Counted from the stretch's first letter, positions 44,208-56,427 are shown. The stretch is DNA of 64,000 nucleotides from Porodaedalea pini (GCA_002794775.1 NBAY01000118.1:1-64000), one strand, 5' to 3'. The notes: generated from the sequence alone by a model not told the origin. Made by a program: numbers and translations.

Positions 44208-47200
44208 TTACCGCCGGAGAAATGAGGAAAGACATACATCCATGAAAGAAGAATGCCCTGAGCGCCTTCCACCTTCCCCCTCCCTTGCACCATCTTTCCT
44301 ACGGCCTCGAGGCCGGCGACTAGCACCATCACTCAAAGATCGTGGTCGGGAATTGGGATGGTTGCTATGGAGCGAAAGAGGTGGTGTCGGTGAAAGAGAG
44401 AAAGGAGAGTGAGAGTTGGAGGAAGGGAAGTGATTGAGAAGACGATGCTCTGGGATGGAGGCAAGCGCCGATTGCGGATAGCGCATGCGCGGGGAACGGA
44501 CGCTGCTCTGGGAGGATGGCGATGGCGATATGTTGTTGGCTCTGACTGCAGATGGTGATGACGCAAAAGAGCTTGAGGATGGGATACCGATGGTCGGTCG
44601 CATAGGGCGACCTCGTGAGGAACCTGTAGTGGGCAAAGTATGCGACGTGCGAGATGGTGGCGGGCGCGGACCACGTGGACGACGATTGCGCGATAGCAGG
44701 GGATCAGTGATGCTTTGCTGAGAGGGAGAAGAGGCACGGAAGGGATCTTCCTCGAGGGAAAAGATGTCGAGCGGATGTTCAGAAGCCATCGAGCTCAGTG
44801 GAGTATCTCCTGGCGATGTTTCGCATCCCAGCTCAAGTTCGGGTCTAGCTTTGTCACCATCGGAAGTCCGCAATCGGTGCACCCTTGCGGGTTCGGCACG
44901 CGACTGTTGAAAGACATCCATGGACGTCTTAGACATGTTTAAAACATTGACGTTCCCAGAGATTCGCTCTGCGCCCCGTTCTCCGTGTATCTCCACTTTT
45001 CCACCATCAAAGGACCTGCGCGAATCCACCGCTGGACTATCTAGTACTTCGCTCGGTTGAAACAGCCTGCTGGAACTAGAAAAACTGGTCGCTGACGCTG
45101 GTTCCGAAATCGCAAGATGCTCTTCACGCTGCATCTCCACCCACGGTGACGACCCTAGATTCACGATATTGCTCAGACCGCTTAAGCGCGGACTAGGCAG
45201 CTTAAGTACCAACGGGGAGAAAGAATGCACGCTTCCCGACCGTCTGTCTCTGTCTCCACTTGATTGTCCGCGTAAAGACCCGACTTGTGACGATGAGCCA
45301 AGGACAGACATCGACGGAGAGACAGGGCTCGCATAGTAATCGAGTTCGTCTGCAAGGTCTAGCATGGGCTGCTGTCGCTGACTTTGCCCGTGCGGCGCGA
45401 CATCGGGTGAAGCCGAGCGCGCTAGATTGTGAATGGGAGGATCGACATCGGTAGAAATACCCGCAGGTGCAATGAATCGGGACTGCGAGCCACCGCCTTG
45501 TCCAGCTCCATTGATAACTCTGACCACGTCAGACTCTTCCTCCACATATGATCTCTCCATCCTCCGCATCTCCATACCGAACCCTCTCTCATCATCTCCT
45601 GCCCCATCATCGCTTCCGCTCTCTCTCCCTCTCGTCCTGCCGTCGAGCCAGCTCCGTGCACTCCTCCCGCTCCCTAGTCTTCCTAGCCGTCTCCTCCCAG
45701 GATCCCCATGCATGCCAATCTCCCCCTGTGTTACCCCGAAGAATAGGATATTCGGCCGCGTGAAAGAAAAAAGGAGGACGTCTACGAGTCCGCCAAGTTT
45801 AAAGAGAGACGCCGCTGCGGCTGTAAGGCGGAACGGGACCTCATGCCTAGTCGACGAGTCGGTGGAATGAGCAGAAAAGGACGTCCAGCGAGTTGCGGAG
45901 AGCGGGAGGATGATTACCTACGAAGACAGGCAGAGTCAACAATGAGTATCTCGGAACATACATGTGAAACGACGGAGGGTAATGGTAGAAGGGAAAAGAC
46001 GGAAGAAAACAGACGTACGATGTAACACAGCGGGTACCATAGCATCTTTCGTGCCTCTCGTAGGCTTAGCGAACGTACTGCCTCCGACTCACCGTCCTCC
46101 GTCCTTGCTCTCTCCCTACTCTCGCCTCCTCTCAGCTCCCTATCCCCACCATTGCTCCCACCGATATACCCAGTACCCCAACAGCGATCCCACCTTATGC
46201 TGATGCTCAAACTTCCACACAAGCCTCTTCCTTCCCACGTTCCTATGAGGGCACCTCGTAAACGGAGAAATAGCAGCCCATAGACTACGCCAGAGCCAAC
46301 TGCGGCAAGCCATGCAAAAGCGTATCCGGCTCCAGCTCTCAGTGCGATGTGCTCGGAGCCAATGTAACACCAGGCTGGTGCAGGAGTGTAGAATGGTGTC
46401 GATGAGGGACCAGATGACAGCGAGAGTGAAGGGATGAGAACTAAGAGGATCTGCCGCAAGAATCAAGATCTCTTAGATGTTTTCAAATCTAATTGACACT
46501 TACGAGGAAGGTCCAGATGCCAATGAGGGCTGATAGCCCGATCACACGGGTCGGTGGTGGCGTCCAACGAAAGAAGATCACGAAAAAAGTGTGCAATGCA
46601 ATTGCCTGTATACAGGTAACGAAAATCAGTTCCACCAAATTCTTTCAAACAAGCAGCTTACCAAAGTGGAGAGCGCAACAGCCGGAGTTCCTAACGTCTG
46701 CAGACCACCTGTGAGCAAGGAACAATGTAAAAGAATCAGCTACGCACACGTACAAAAGTGAAGTAATGGTATTGAACATGTGAGGTTGGAAAATACGTAC
46801 CCTGAGCCGAACAAAAGACACCACACGAAGTTCGCCCTTGCATGACCCATTTCAAATTGAAAATCCCGCCGAGAGCGACCAGCATGTCTGCAAAAAGCAA
46901 AGAGAGCTGATACGGACAGCAAGTAAATAGATAGGACACGTAGCAGAATGCTTTTTTGCAGAACGCACAAAATACGCGTCAATATCAGTCTTCAGAAAGG
47001 CCCTCGCGCCCGAAGAGTGGACCGCTCGCATGACGCTCTTCTATGTGACATACGGATATTTATTGAGATGAGTGCATGAATGTAACTGAACGCGGATGGA
47101 CTAAACGCACAATGTAAAGAGCCACGGTCATAAGAACCGCTAGAAGAGAACAGAAGGAGCATAAGATGACAAACTGGGAAGCAATGGATGAGTTTCAGAC

Positions 47201-47326
47201 AGCAAGAACAAATCAAACAATAGGACGTACTGTGAGGCCGATGCGTTGTTCGTCTGACAGGATCGTTAAGCAAGAATTTTCAAGTCTAGCATCTCCAATC
47301 TCAGCGAACACATGCTCAGCGACCAT
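44208..47326 (-). CDS. seven-helix GPCR (cAMP-receptor/Git3-like) with long Ser/Pro-rich tail
   Basis: A plasma-membrane receptor expected to couple to heterotrimeric G proteins. Exons on the minus strand: 47,326-47,231 (N-terminus, ending LSDEQRIGLT), 47,173-47,111 (helix 1, LAVLMTVALYI), 47,040-46,969 (first loop, FLKTDIDAYF), 46,906-about 46,801 (helix 2, LSLLFADMLVALGGIFNLKW, then CGVFCSAQG), about 46,716-46,680 plus 46,608-46,500 (helix 3-4, TFFVIFFRWTPPP, VIGLSALIGIWTFL), about 46,450-46,030 (helix 4-5, PAWCYIGSEHIALRAGAGYA, loop 3, REARKMLWYPLCYI) and about 45,870-44,208 (helix 6-7, VIILPLSATRW, VDVLLFFFTRPNILF, then the tail). Intron phases match throughout. The approximately 500-residue Ser/Pro/Arg-rich cytosolic tail is unusually long and suits phosphoregulation. 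Ligand unknown. Confidence 0.85.
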
Positions 47327-49265
47327 TAGAAGGGCTGCACAATTCGACAGAGGCTGCACATGTGTGCGCGGGCAGGCAACAAGGACAAGAGTTAGCCGAA
47401 CCACGAAAAGTAGCGAAGGCAGAGTGAGAGGAAGGCAAGGGGAGGAAAACTTGCTGATGATCGAAGTCTAAAGGCAAAATCAGAGCCAGCACACCACTGA
47501 TGATCACACGCTGCGACTGTGCGGAAGACGGGGAGCGGCAGTGCTGGCCAGAGGGCGTCGCGGGTGATGGCGTGCAGATGCTGTGGAGTGGAACCGCGGT
47601 TGCTTGCTGCGGGCGCGGTGCGGCCGAGAAGTCCGTGCGATGCTATATATCTTTGAAGAGATGATATATAGAATTTGCAGTCAAAGTTTCTTGTCTGAGG
47701 CAAAGTACAAGAAAGCATAGCAGAAATCCAAGCACCGCGCGCCGCTGATGAGGCGGTGTCGTTTCATGTCGGTCTCTTCGTCGGACGTCTTCAGCTTGAT
47801 ACCGAACCCACCGTCCAAGAAAAGCAAGCGGGAGACAAGAGACGTATGCGCCATCTGATATGCAGTCGGGTACGGGGGAGTTCCAGGCGCCAGTGACGAG
47901 CTCGAATCTAAAGACGGAGACTCGAAGACAGGGAAACGAGATGATCCAGGAGTACAACAGGGCGATGAAACGCGTCCGAGTCGTTCGTTGCCCTTCGGTC
48001 GCTTACTTTCCCCTCCACCTTTGACTAGCGGTCCGCATCATGGAAGACAATCACTTCAATTACGCGCTGAGCTCGCTGTCGTCGACTCGTTGTCGTTGTC
48101 GTGGGCAACAACCAATGGCGGAGCGTTGGTGACTAAATCGTGAGAATGACGTTTATCTCACGGTCATGCTCCCTCCCGCACTGTCCTAAGCCGCGAAGCG
48201 AAAAGTCTGAATAATCAACCGCGTCAAAATGAGCACAACTGGCCAATTTAAAGTTGTGGCGGTTCAACGGAACTCGCTCTAGCCGCCTTCGCCTCTCGCT
48301 CATCAATTCAGCAAAAACATAGGGGTCAGTATGCATATATACTTAGTACCATAGTAGTATGATACATCGATTTGCAGTTCTATGAGTCAATACTTCTCAG
48401 CACGGGCATTAAAAGCTGAGACCTGCTATTGAGTAAGATAATGCTACACATTTCTTTTCCTCTTGAGTATACTTTGATGAATGTATAGCTGTACGGTATT
48501 CTGACAAGGAACCCCTCAATCTCATTATTGATAGAGAAATTCACTGAGATTCGAGTTCACGAAAATTCGACAAGGATACATGTGCAGCAATCCAAATTTT
48601 GACCAAGTTCGCTCATTTGGAGGCCACGGACCGGAACTCGAAGTCCTTCGTGCAAGCAGGTGTTTTAACCGCCTTCTCACTTCTAAATGTTACGAAATTG
48701 AACAAAGTTTATTCATCTCGTGCAGGACCGCTCTTTGTTCCACGAAGGTAAGTCTCAAGTTACCACAGCGTGCTTTGTTTCAATTTCCTTCAAGCTGGCA
48801 GACGAGTCAGGAGAAAGTTGAACAGGAGTAGCGGGTGATACGTTTTCTGTTTGTACTTTCTGAATGAATCATGAGGTATTTTTCAGTAACCGAAGTGACC
48901 TAAAAATGTTTACCTCTGCATACTTCCTGAGTACAATCTGCAGCTAGATCAATTCATGACGTATACTCAGACACTGTTCATTCGCTTAAAATATTTAGAA
49001 CGGTTCACTGAATCGGATGAGATATTATGTTTGCTGCCCGAAGAATGAGATAACAGGAGGCAATGTTAAAAAATCATTTCAGCCCAAAGCTTTGATAATG
49101 CCAGATTCCATGATGAAACGTATGATCAATATATACACATGTTTGTAAGGATGGAATACAACAATAGGCGCCATAGTTAAATAGTCGTCTTCGGCCATCT
49201 TCTATATCACAGACATAAGTAGAACACATATCGAACATCAGGGGACATGTGCAACAACGTACGTG
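47327..49265. other. intergenic
   Basis: This is the 5' flank of the GPCR gene, then roughly 1.2 kb of AT-rich DNA. Short frames at 47,643-47,957, 48,133-48,336 and 48,580-48,831 have no recognisable motifs. Confidence 0.4.
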
Positions 49266-50590
49266 CTAATATCGTCTGAGTCCAACAGCTTCTCCCATTC
49301 TCAGTGCATTCTGCTTCGTCCGACCTCTTGATTTATTAAATAGAGTGAGCTCCACTTGGACTCCTTGGCCTATATCTCGAGTCTGATATTCAGACTGGAA
49401 GATGCGCAGAAGGAGTCGTAAGTTGATGGTGGCGATGAGCGACTCTGTGATGGACACTCCGACGAAGGGAGGTACAGCATAAGGTGATACGACAAGTTGT
49501 GCATCAAATCATCAATGTACATAGAATCTATAGCTGTACGTACGCCGTCAATTGCGCATAAAACTATATTGAAAACCCGGAGAACTAAACAAGTTTGGAA
49601 ACAGTTGAAGCCGCCTGTGGTATAGTTGGGATTTCTGAGTCCTCACGCCATGTAGCCTGGAAGAGAAATGGCAGAATTCAGCTGAATGTTCTGCATGAGT
49701 TGCACGAATATGAGATACTCACCATAATTAAGAATAATCCATCTTCATTGAAAGCTTTCAAGAGTCTCTGATTAGGAAGACGTGGCCGGTCCATAGCGTT
49801 CCAGAGGATAAGCGTAAGAACGTAGATGTCAAAAAAGGCCTGAGAAACTCGGACGTCATCATAGCACATAACACACCATCCTAAGTGAACATACCTGTGG
49901 CGCCCAGGCCCCAAGCAAAAAAGTTAGCTTAACCTCAACGATACAGGTATGCAGAAGCGTAATGAATTCTCCGGTTTCTGAATTTCGCGCAAGGTAGTGG
50001 CAGGAAGAGGGTGGTAGTTCGCCATAAATAGGTGACATTATAACAAAAGTTGTGATAGACTAACCGGGGAACCTTCGTACAGTGAGCCCTAAAAAGACGC
50101 ATGTAATGGTATTTACTATCAGTGACCCGGCAAAGAGGAGTCGGAGAATGTTTGGTTTCCGCTCCCACAGCATGAATGTCCGAAAGATTATCAGACCTTG
50201 AGGTTGACCTTGCGTTAGCATCTGTATAGCAGGCTTATAACAATGAGAGCCCTGTAGACTCACCATGTCCGATTGCATCAGCCAAAAATATTATAATACT
50301 GATTACAAGTAACGCGCTCCCACACCTTCATGAGCGTCAAGGTCAGTGATCCAAATATTCTTGATACGCCGGTGATACATACTAAAAGGTCGTAGGTATG
50401 ATTTAAAAAAGACACATTAGACAATAATGAACAAGGACAAACCCATTCTTTTGATAGATTTTGAGGTGCAATGGAATCTTCGGTATGTGTCATTTCAGGA
50501 ATCGAAGAAAATAAGACATTGTCCTCACTATTCACGGAAATCAACGTAGGCAATACCATTGCGTACATCAGGAAAACCCTCCCGGTCGGA
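49266..50590 (-). pseudogene. second DUF6533 gene copy, N-terminus lost
   Basis: Minus-strand paralogue of the 1,189-2,715 gene. Exon equivalents appear in order: MVLPTLISV (about 50,560), GLIIFRTFMLWERKPNILRL (about 50,190), LGAWAPQ (about 49,905), a hydrophobic DIYVLTLILWNAMDRPRLPN (about 49,830), ATWREDSE (about 49,650) and SLIATINLRLLLRIFQSE (about 49,430). The stop is at 49,266. The residues that form the start of DUF6533 in copy 1 (up to the IIW motif) are missing; instead, a GAAT-rich stretch and then the Plavaka transposase begin. The body is otherwise well preserved, so loss may be recent. Whether any transcript is made is unknown. Confidence 0.7.
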
Positions 50591-50740
50591 AAAACCTGGA
50601 ATGGAGTAGAACGGCATAGAATAGGATAATAATAATAGAATCCCCTGGAATTATGTTGGAATTGGCACAGAATGAGAATAACAATATGGAATTTCATAGA
50701 ATCAGGCAGGATACGGAATACCTTTGAAATCAAATGGAAT
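50590..50740. repeat. RGAAT-rich cluster between the DUF6533 copy and the transposase
   Basis: In about 150 bp the pentamer GGAAT or AGAAT (plus close variants) recurs about eleven times at intervals near 12 bp, all on the plus strand. The cluster lies just beyond the 3' end of the transposase gene and just before the truncated DUF6533 exon. It may be the subterminal repeat region of the DNA transposon. Confidence 0.6.
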
Positions 50741-51829
50741 CAGTAGTCTCATATGTGCATAAGAATAGTATATAATATTTTAATAAACTGAAAAATGTGT
50801 ACTACAGTCTTTGAAGGAGTTTAGGTAGAAGTTATTACACAGCTCGAGTACATTATCAGAAGTCCATTCCTGAGGAACTACTCGACCAAAGCGAGGAATG
50901 AGATGCACACTATGGTGCAAGTCTTCAACAGGAATAATACTAAACTCTCGAGTACCATCGGGAGTGAATGATCTAGATACTTTATACATCCTGTAATTTA
51001 CGTCAGGCTGAGCGGAAAATTTTGAAAACCATTCAACATAAGCTAGATGTTTAGGAACGGCTGTTTCCAACTCAGTGTCTTTGAAAAGTGTAGACAGAGC
51101 TGCTTTTGTGAGTGAAAAAATGACATGAACTTGAACAACACGGAAAGCTGTAAGAATGATTGAGAAACAAAAAAAAGTAGAACGTAACGAAGAGAATTGT
51201 TACCTTGAATTTCTGTCCCTACGCGTATACGAGCAAGTGCAGTGTCAAATCGACCGGGTACCTCTCTGCCCTGAGTATCCTGCCGTGCAGGCCGTGCATG
51301 TATTGAATCCACAGTTGTCGAGCCTTCAACAGCTTCATTCCAGAACTTCACTGTCTCGAAAACTGGCAAGAACTGAAAAACAATGATTATATCATTTGCA
51401 GCAAGCTCCACCATTCCCCTGCGCAGGTTAGGCTCTTTCTTGGAAACAACATAACGAGCGAGAGCGATGTGGAAGTGAGTCGCACCATACTGCTCGACAA
51501 AAGCATCGAGCGGAACTGCCTTTCGCTTTGGATGCTTTGACATTTTGACGTTCAGATCACAGGCAATATCAGGTGAATGCCACGAAGGAGGTTGATCATT
51601 ATTAGCGGTATGCCAGATGATGTTGGAATCCAGCGCAAAGACTTTCTCCTTCCGTTCCAGCCACAGCGTCATCTGCGGTAACTCGTCCTTATGATTTGTG
51701 GCAGCATATGCATCTTTCGCAAGGTCGATGTGCAGCCGCTCTGTGAATTGTGTATTGTAATTGTCCGTTGAACCCAGCAGTTTGATGCATTCCTCGTAGT
51801 GTTTCATCCAATGACATTTGATGAAATTG

Positions 51830-52275
51830 TGTCAGCAACGGACTACGGGTACACAAATGGTAGCCGGGTCACGCGGAACTCAGTCAGAGGAGGAGGGAGA
51901 CGAGAGAGAGAGCGGTGGGGCAGGGGAACTGACACAGCGCGGAGATAAGGAGCAGCTTCTGGACGTAGCCAGGTAGAATTGACCAGGTCGAAACTAGGGG
52001 ATAAGTACAGGAGGACTACCTACTTATATACCCTTCAGCGGCTGCGCACGGACCAGGGAATTAACTACTACATAAGGATAGATGATAGAACGTCGTGGAA
52101 CTTCATAGAATAATGAAATCATAGGATCGGTCAGCGAGTAAGGATAGTGCGAGAAGGAGCGTAATGAATAATGAGTAAGCAGGAATAAGCGTGATTAGTG
52201 ATGGATGGATAAGATATGATAAGATAAGATAAGAGAAAATGATAAGATAAGATAATTTAAAAAGCGTCCATGACA
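51830..52275 (-). repeat. gypsy 3' LTR
   Basis: 446 bp, identical by eye to 58,365-58,810. It is preceded (in element sense) by the purine tract AAGGGGAGGG and followed by target duplication AATTG. The U3 side has a run of GATAA/TTATC repeats near 52,205-52,255. Confidence 0.95.
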
Positions 52276-52287
52276 TGACCCTCCCCT

Positions 52288-55200
52288 TCAAGGCGAGCGT
52301 CCCGATCGCCCTTGTTCCCTACCCTGGAACTTACCGGCCCACCACTGTGCCACTCCTTTCTGTCTCTCAGGCTCCGTCATTTCAAACACGGGTCGGAACT
52401 TCAGCTGCGACATCTCTAGGGTGTTGAGGGCGCGAGGAGCACTGGGAGTTGATTTATGAAATTCGTCAATGGCCTCTTGAGAGTTCGTCAAATTCTCAAT
52501 TGGCTCCCAGGTGCGTTCTTCGTTCGGATACCCTTTCCAATGTACGAGGTATTTGAGCTTCCCTTGCACAAGTTTGGAGTCGACAACCTTTTCGACCTCA
52601 TATTCCGGCACATCGTCAATGATTTCGGGCGGGGGTGGAAGATCCTGCTTTTGCGACGTATACTGCGGCTCGTGGTATGGGGAGAGGAGCACTTCATTGA
52701 AAACCGGATAGACTTTTTTCCATGTACGTGGAAGTTTAAGTCTATATGCTGATGTGCCGATTTTCTTTTCGACAATGAAAGGCCCATAACGTTTATCTCC
52801 CAGCTTCTTCATAGGACGATCTGTCTTTAAGTGAGTTCCTTCGAGCATGACCTTTTCCCCAGGTTTATACTCGATGGATTCTCCCTTCGTCCTGTCATAG
52901 AAGCGCTTCATGGTTTCGGCCGCATGCTTTAATGCCGATTCGGTTTCCTCCCTGATCTTGGCCATCCGGTCGGCAAACTGCTTAGCGGACTCATTGGTCG
53001 ATTCGCGTCTAGGATTCGTGCCCTTATATGGGTGTCTCCCATGGTTGATGAAAAAGGGTGACGCTCCTGTCGACGTTTGTTCTTTGTCGTTGTACGCGAA
53101 TTCCGCTAGCGCAAGCCATTCCGCCCAGTCCGACTGATGGTGGTTAACAAAGAGACGAAGGTACTGTTCAATCTCTTGGTTTATCCGTTCTGTCTGACCA
53201 TCTGTCTGTGGGTGATATGCCGTTGACGGGTTTCCCTCGATGCCCAGTAACCGGTATAGTTCGTTCATGAATTTGGACTCGAACTGTGATCCTCTGTCAT
53301 GAATAAACTTGCGCGGGATGCCGTGTAGCCTGAAGACATGATCCCGGTAGAGCCTCGCCATTCCTTCTGACGTTATGCTCACTGAGGTAGGGATCGCATG
53401 CACCTGTTTACTGAACCTGTCAACGAAGACACAGATTGCGTTATGTCCATTGGACTCGGGTAGTTCGCCGATCAGGTCTGCTGTGACGATTTCCCAAGGA
53501 CCTTTCGGGATCTCGTTTGGGTTCAGAGGATTGTGCGGTTTCGCTCTGTGTGCCTTCGTACGTTGGCACGCATCGCATCCCTCGACATACATTCGAACAT
53601 CTCGTTGGATTCCCGGCCACCAGTAGTTGCGTGTGATCAACTCATGGGTCTTGTAGCGTCCTGGGTGTCCTGCGAGCGTGCTGTCGTGATGGTTTCGAAT
53701 GATGTCTTCTCGGAGTTTATGGTCTTTCGGCACGTAGATCCTGCCCTTCCACATCAACAACCCTTCTTCTTCCTCCCACTCTCGTTCCTTCCGCTCTAAC
53801 GCCTTCACAACTGCTCTGTCCCTGTTGTTTCGTACCCTTTTAATTCGTTTAACGAAGTCTGCATCCAGCGCTTCTAGCAGTGTTTCGTTTACAAATAAGT
53901 CCGGCTTGAGCAAAACAATGTCGATATTGTCGTTCTCCCCCCTCTCATGATCCGCTCGTCTCGAGAGGAGGTCAGCCTTAGTCATCAGGGCACCTGGTTT
54001 ATGGAACAGTTTGAAGTCATAGTCCGCTAACTCCTGTAGCCATCTCGCTTGTCGGTGGTTAATCTTCTGGGGTTTTCGGAAATACTGGAGGTTGAGGTGA
54101 TCCGACCAGATTTCGAAGGTTTGCGTTGCCCCTAGAAGATATTGTCGCCAGTCATCCAGTGCGCACATGATCGCGAACATCTCTTTGTCATAGATTTCGT
54201 AATTGCGCTCTGCTTGGCTAAGCGCTTGCGATCGGTATGCGATTGGATGCCACTTTCCGTCAACGAATTGGGACAGAATGGCGCCGTTAGCGAAATGCGA
54301 CGAATCAGCCTCCACCCGAAATTGACCGTCATCAGTAGGCACTGTGAGTACAGGTTCTTCACAGAGCTTCTGTTTCAGACGTTCAAAGGCCTCCTGTTGC
54401 TCCACCTCCCACTTCCACTCTACATCTCCGGTCAACACTGTCAAGGGCTTCGCATAGTGACTGAATGCTAGGATGAAGCGGCGGTAATAGTTGCAGAACC
54501 CAAGGAAAGACTGTAGTTCTTTCTTGTTCTTAGGCACTGGCCAATCTTTTACACCCGCCACTTTGGCTGGATCCATGCGAATCTGTCCGTTGCCGAGGAT
54601 ATGCCCAAGATAGTTCACGGTCTCTTGAGCGAAGCTGCACTTTTCTGGCTTTAAGAACAACTTGTTTGCTCGCAACACTTCCAGGACTTGTCGGACGAGT
54701 TTGTCATGATGTTCGCGAGTTCGTGCGAAGATCAGGATGTCGTCCATGTAGACTATGACGTGTCCATCATTGACGAGTTCTCGGAAGATCTCGTTCATGA
54801 ATCCTTGGAAGGTTGCTGGTGAGTTTGTGAGACCGAAAAACATGACCGTTGGTTCGAATAGACCGCGGTTTGTCCTGAAGGCGGCTTTATGCTCGTCGCC
54901 CTCTCGAATCCGAATGTTATTGTAACCCCAACGTATGTCAAGCTTCGTGAAGAATTTCGCCTGTTTCGTTTTGTCAATGAGCTCTTGGATTAGAGGTAAC
55001 GGGTATTTGTTCTTAACCGTCATCTCGTTGAGCCGGCGATAGTCCTGTACGGGGCGAAGCTTGCCATCCTTCTTTTTTATGAAGAAGAAGGGGGATGCCA
55101 TCTCAGATTGAGAGTTACGAATACGGCCAGTTCTCAAGTTTTCGGTGAGGAATTCGTCCAGTGCCACCTGTTCGGATGGGCTGAGCGGGTAGATTTTACA

Positions 55201-56427
55201 GTCAGAGAGCTTTGATCCCGGCTTGAGTTCAATAGCATGATCCCAAGGGCGTCTCTCTGGTAACTGATCGAATTCCTGTTCACTGAAGACGTCCGCGAAC
55301 TCTTTGACATAGTTTGGGACTTCCTCGAGCACCTGTTGTCTGACCTTCAGCGCTTTTCTCGGATCGGACTTAATGTACCTGTCCCAATCGAAGAGGAAGA
55401 GCTGATCGCCGTCTTCAAGTTCCACCAAATCAAGGTTTTCGTCGGGGTCTGCATCAATGTCCTCTAGACTACGGATATAGCCGCATACATCGGGGCATCG
55501 ATCAAATTCGATCGTTGATTTTTGCCAGTCGATGTTGGGATTGTGCAGCTTTAACCATTCATGTCCGATGAACACATCTGTTTTCCCTAGATCTGTGACC
55601 GCGAAGTGGATGCGCTCCGAATGATCTTTAATCGTCATGCGCATTTCCACAAACTCTGTGATCGAGCCGTCCTTGTTGAGCGTGCCGTCAGCATTATAGA
55701 CTCGGATTGGGATGGGTGTCTTTTTTGTCCGGATCTGATGCTTTTCGACGAAGGATCGGTTGATACATGAGCCAGTGCAGCCACTGTCCAGTAGGGCGTC
55801 TACCTTGAACTGGTTACCGGTGTCGGTCGTTTGAAGGAGAATCGGTACCATGAGCTGTTGCCCCCGAGACCCTCTTACGAACCGTTTCGGACCCCTCAGG
55901 TCCCTAACAGCTGCCACGGCATCTGGTTCTTCTAGCGCAATGATTTGACGCACCGTCTCTTCATTCGCTTCAGCATGCCTCTGCTGTTTCATCCACACTC
56001 GGAGAGTCGTTAAAGCACTTTCAAGTTTATCCTCTTTGAGACGCCGTACTACCCATGGGGCCGTAAAGGGGACAGGGCGATCTCTCCAGGACTTCCTCTC
56101 AGCTTGTTTCGACGAGTTTTCATTTTTCACGGATTTCGGTTCAGTTCCGGCCAAGGAAGAAATAGAATTAAAAGATTCGGAACAGTGTGTTACATGATTT
56201 TTTGACACAGGAGTAGGACGAGGTGATGCGGCAGACGTGTTGTTACATATAGGCATATTTATACTACTAGCTACTGGTACAGGGACAGAAGGAATATTTT
56301 TGCGAGTGACATTGCTTTTTACATTTTTTTGTATTTTATCTAAATTATCTACAGAGTCCATAGAATTATCAAAAATGGCCGTTTGAAAAACCGAAACTGA
56401 ACCTATCCCAGTCAGTGCCGTGTTCAC
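52288..56427 (-). CDS. gypsy Pol: protease-RT-RNase H-integrase-chromodomain
   Basis: A 1,379-codon open frame. N-terminal linker of about 200 residues; aspartic protease DALLDSGCTGSCIN; reverse transcriptase PVQDYRRLNEMTVKNKYPLP, LDIRWGYNNIRI, and the catalytic VIVYMDDILIF near 54,745; RNase H VEADSSHFANGAILSQF and DKEMFAIMCALDDWR; integrase zinc region HPGRYKTHELITRNYWWPG...CDACQ; catalytic core VTADLIGELP, HDRGSQFESKF and TDGQTERINQEIEQY; chromodomain YEVEKVVDSKLVQGKLKYLV with WKGYPNEERTWEP near 52,510. There is no ATG at the start. The frame overlaps the end of gag in the -1 register, so expression by -1 frameshifting from gag is likely. The stop (52,288-52,290) abuts the polypurine tract. 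No lesions. Confidence 0.95.
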   Translation of the reverse strand: MNTALTGIGSVSVFQTAIFDNSMDSVDNLDKIQKNVKSNVTRKNIPSVPVPVASSINMPICNNTSAASPRPTPVSKNHVTHCSESFNSISSLAGTEPKSVKNENSSKQAERKSWRDRPVPFTAPWVVRRLKEDKLESALTTLRVWMKQQRHAEANEETVRQIIALEEPDAVAAVRDLRGPKRFVRGSRGQQLMVPILLQTTDTGNQFKVDALLDSGCTGSCINRSFVEKHQIRTKKTPIPIRVYNADGTLNKDGSITEFVEMRMTIKDHSERIHFAVTDLGKTDVFIGHEWLKLHNPNIDWQKSTIEFDRCPDVCGYIRSLEDIDADPDENLDLVELEDGDQLFLFDWDRYIKSDPRKALKVRQQVLEEVPNYVKEFADVFSEQEFDQLPERRPWDHAIELKPGSKLSDCKIYPLSPSEQVALDEFLTENLRTGRIRNSQSEMASPFFFIKKKDGKLRPVQDYRRLNEMTVKNKYPLPLIQELIDKTKQAKFFTKLDIRWGYNNIRIREGDEHKAAFRTNRGLFEPTVMFFGLTNSPATFQGFMNEIFRELVNDGHVIVYMDDILIFARTREHHDKLVRQVLEVLRANKLFLKPEKCSFAQETVNYLGHILGNGQIRMDPAKVAGVKDWPVPKNKKELQSFLGFCNYYRRFILAFSHYAKPLTVLTGDVEWKWEVEQQEAFERLKQKLCEEPVLTVPTDDGQFRVEADSSHFANGAILSQFVDGKWHPIAYRSQALSQAERNYEIYDKEMFAIMCALDDWRQYLLGATQTFEIWSDHLNLQYFRKPQKINHRQARWLQELADYDFKLFHKPGALMTKADLLSRRADHERGENDNIDIVLLKPDLFVNETLLEALDADFVKRIKRVRNNRDRAVVKALERKEREWEEEEGLLMWKGRIYVPKDHKLREDIIRNHHDSTLAGHPGRYKTHELITRNYWWPGIQRDVRMYVEGCDACQRTKAHRAKPHNPLNPNEIPKGPWEIVTADLIGELPESNGHNAICVFVDRFSKQVHAIPTSVSITSEGMARLYRDHVFRLHGIPRKFIHDRGSQFESKFMNELYRLLGIEGNPSTAYHPQTDGQTERINQEIEQYLRLFVNHHQSDWAEWLALAEFAYNDKEQTSTGASPFFINHGRHPYKGTNPRRESTNESAKQFADRMAKIREETESALKHAAETMKRFYDRTKGESIEYKPGEKVMLEGTHLKTDRPMKKLGDKRYGPFIVEKKIGTSAYRLKLPRTWKKVYPVFNEVLLSPYHEPQYTSQKQDLPPPPEIIDDVPEYEVEKVVDSKLVQGKLKYLVHWKGYPNEERTWEPIENLTNSQEAIDEFHKSTPSAPRALNTLEMSQLKFRPVFEMTEPERQKGVAQWWAGKFQGREQGRSGRSP

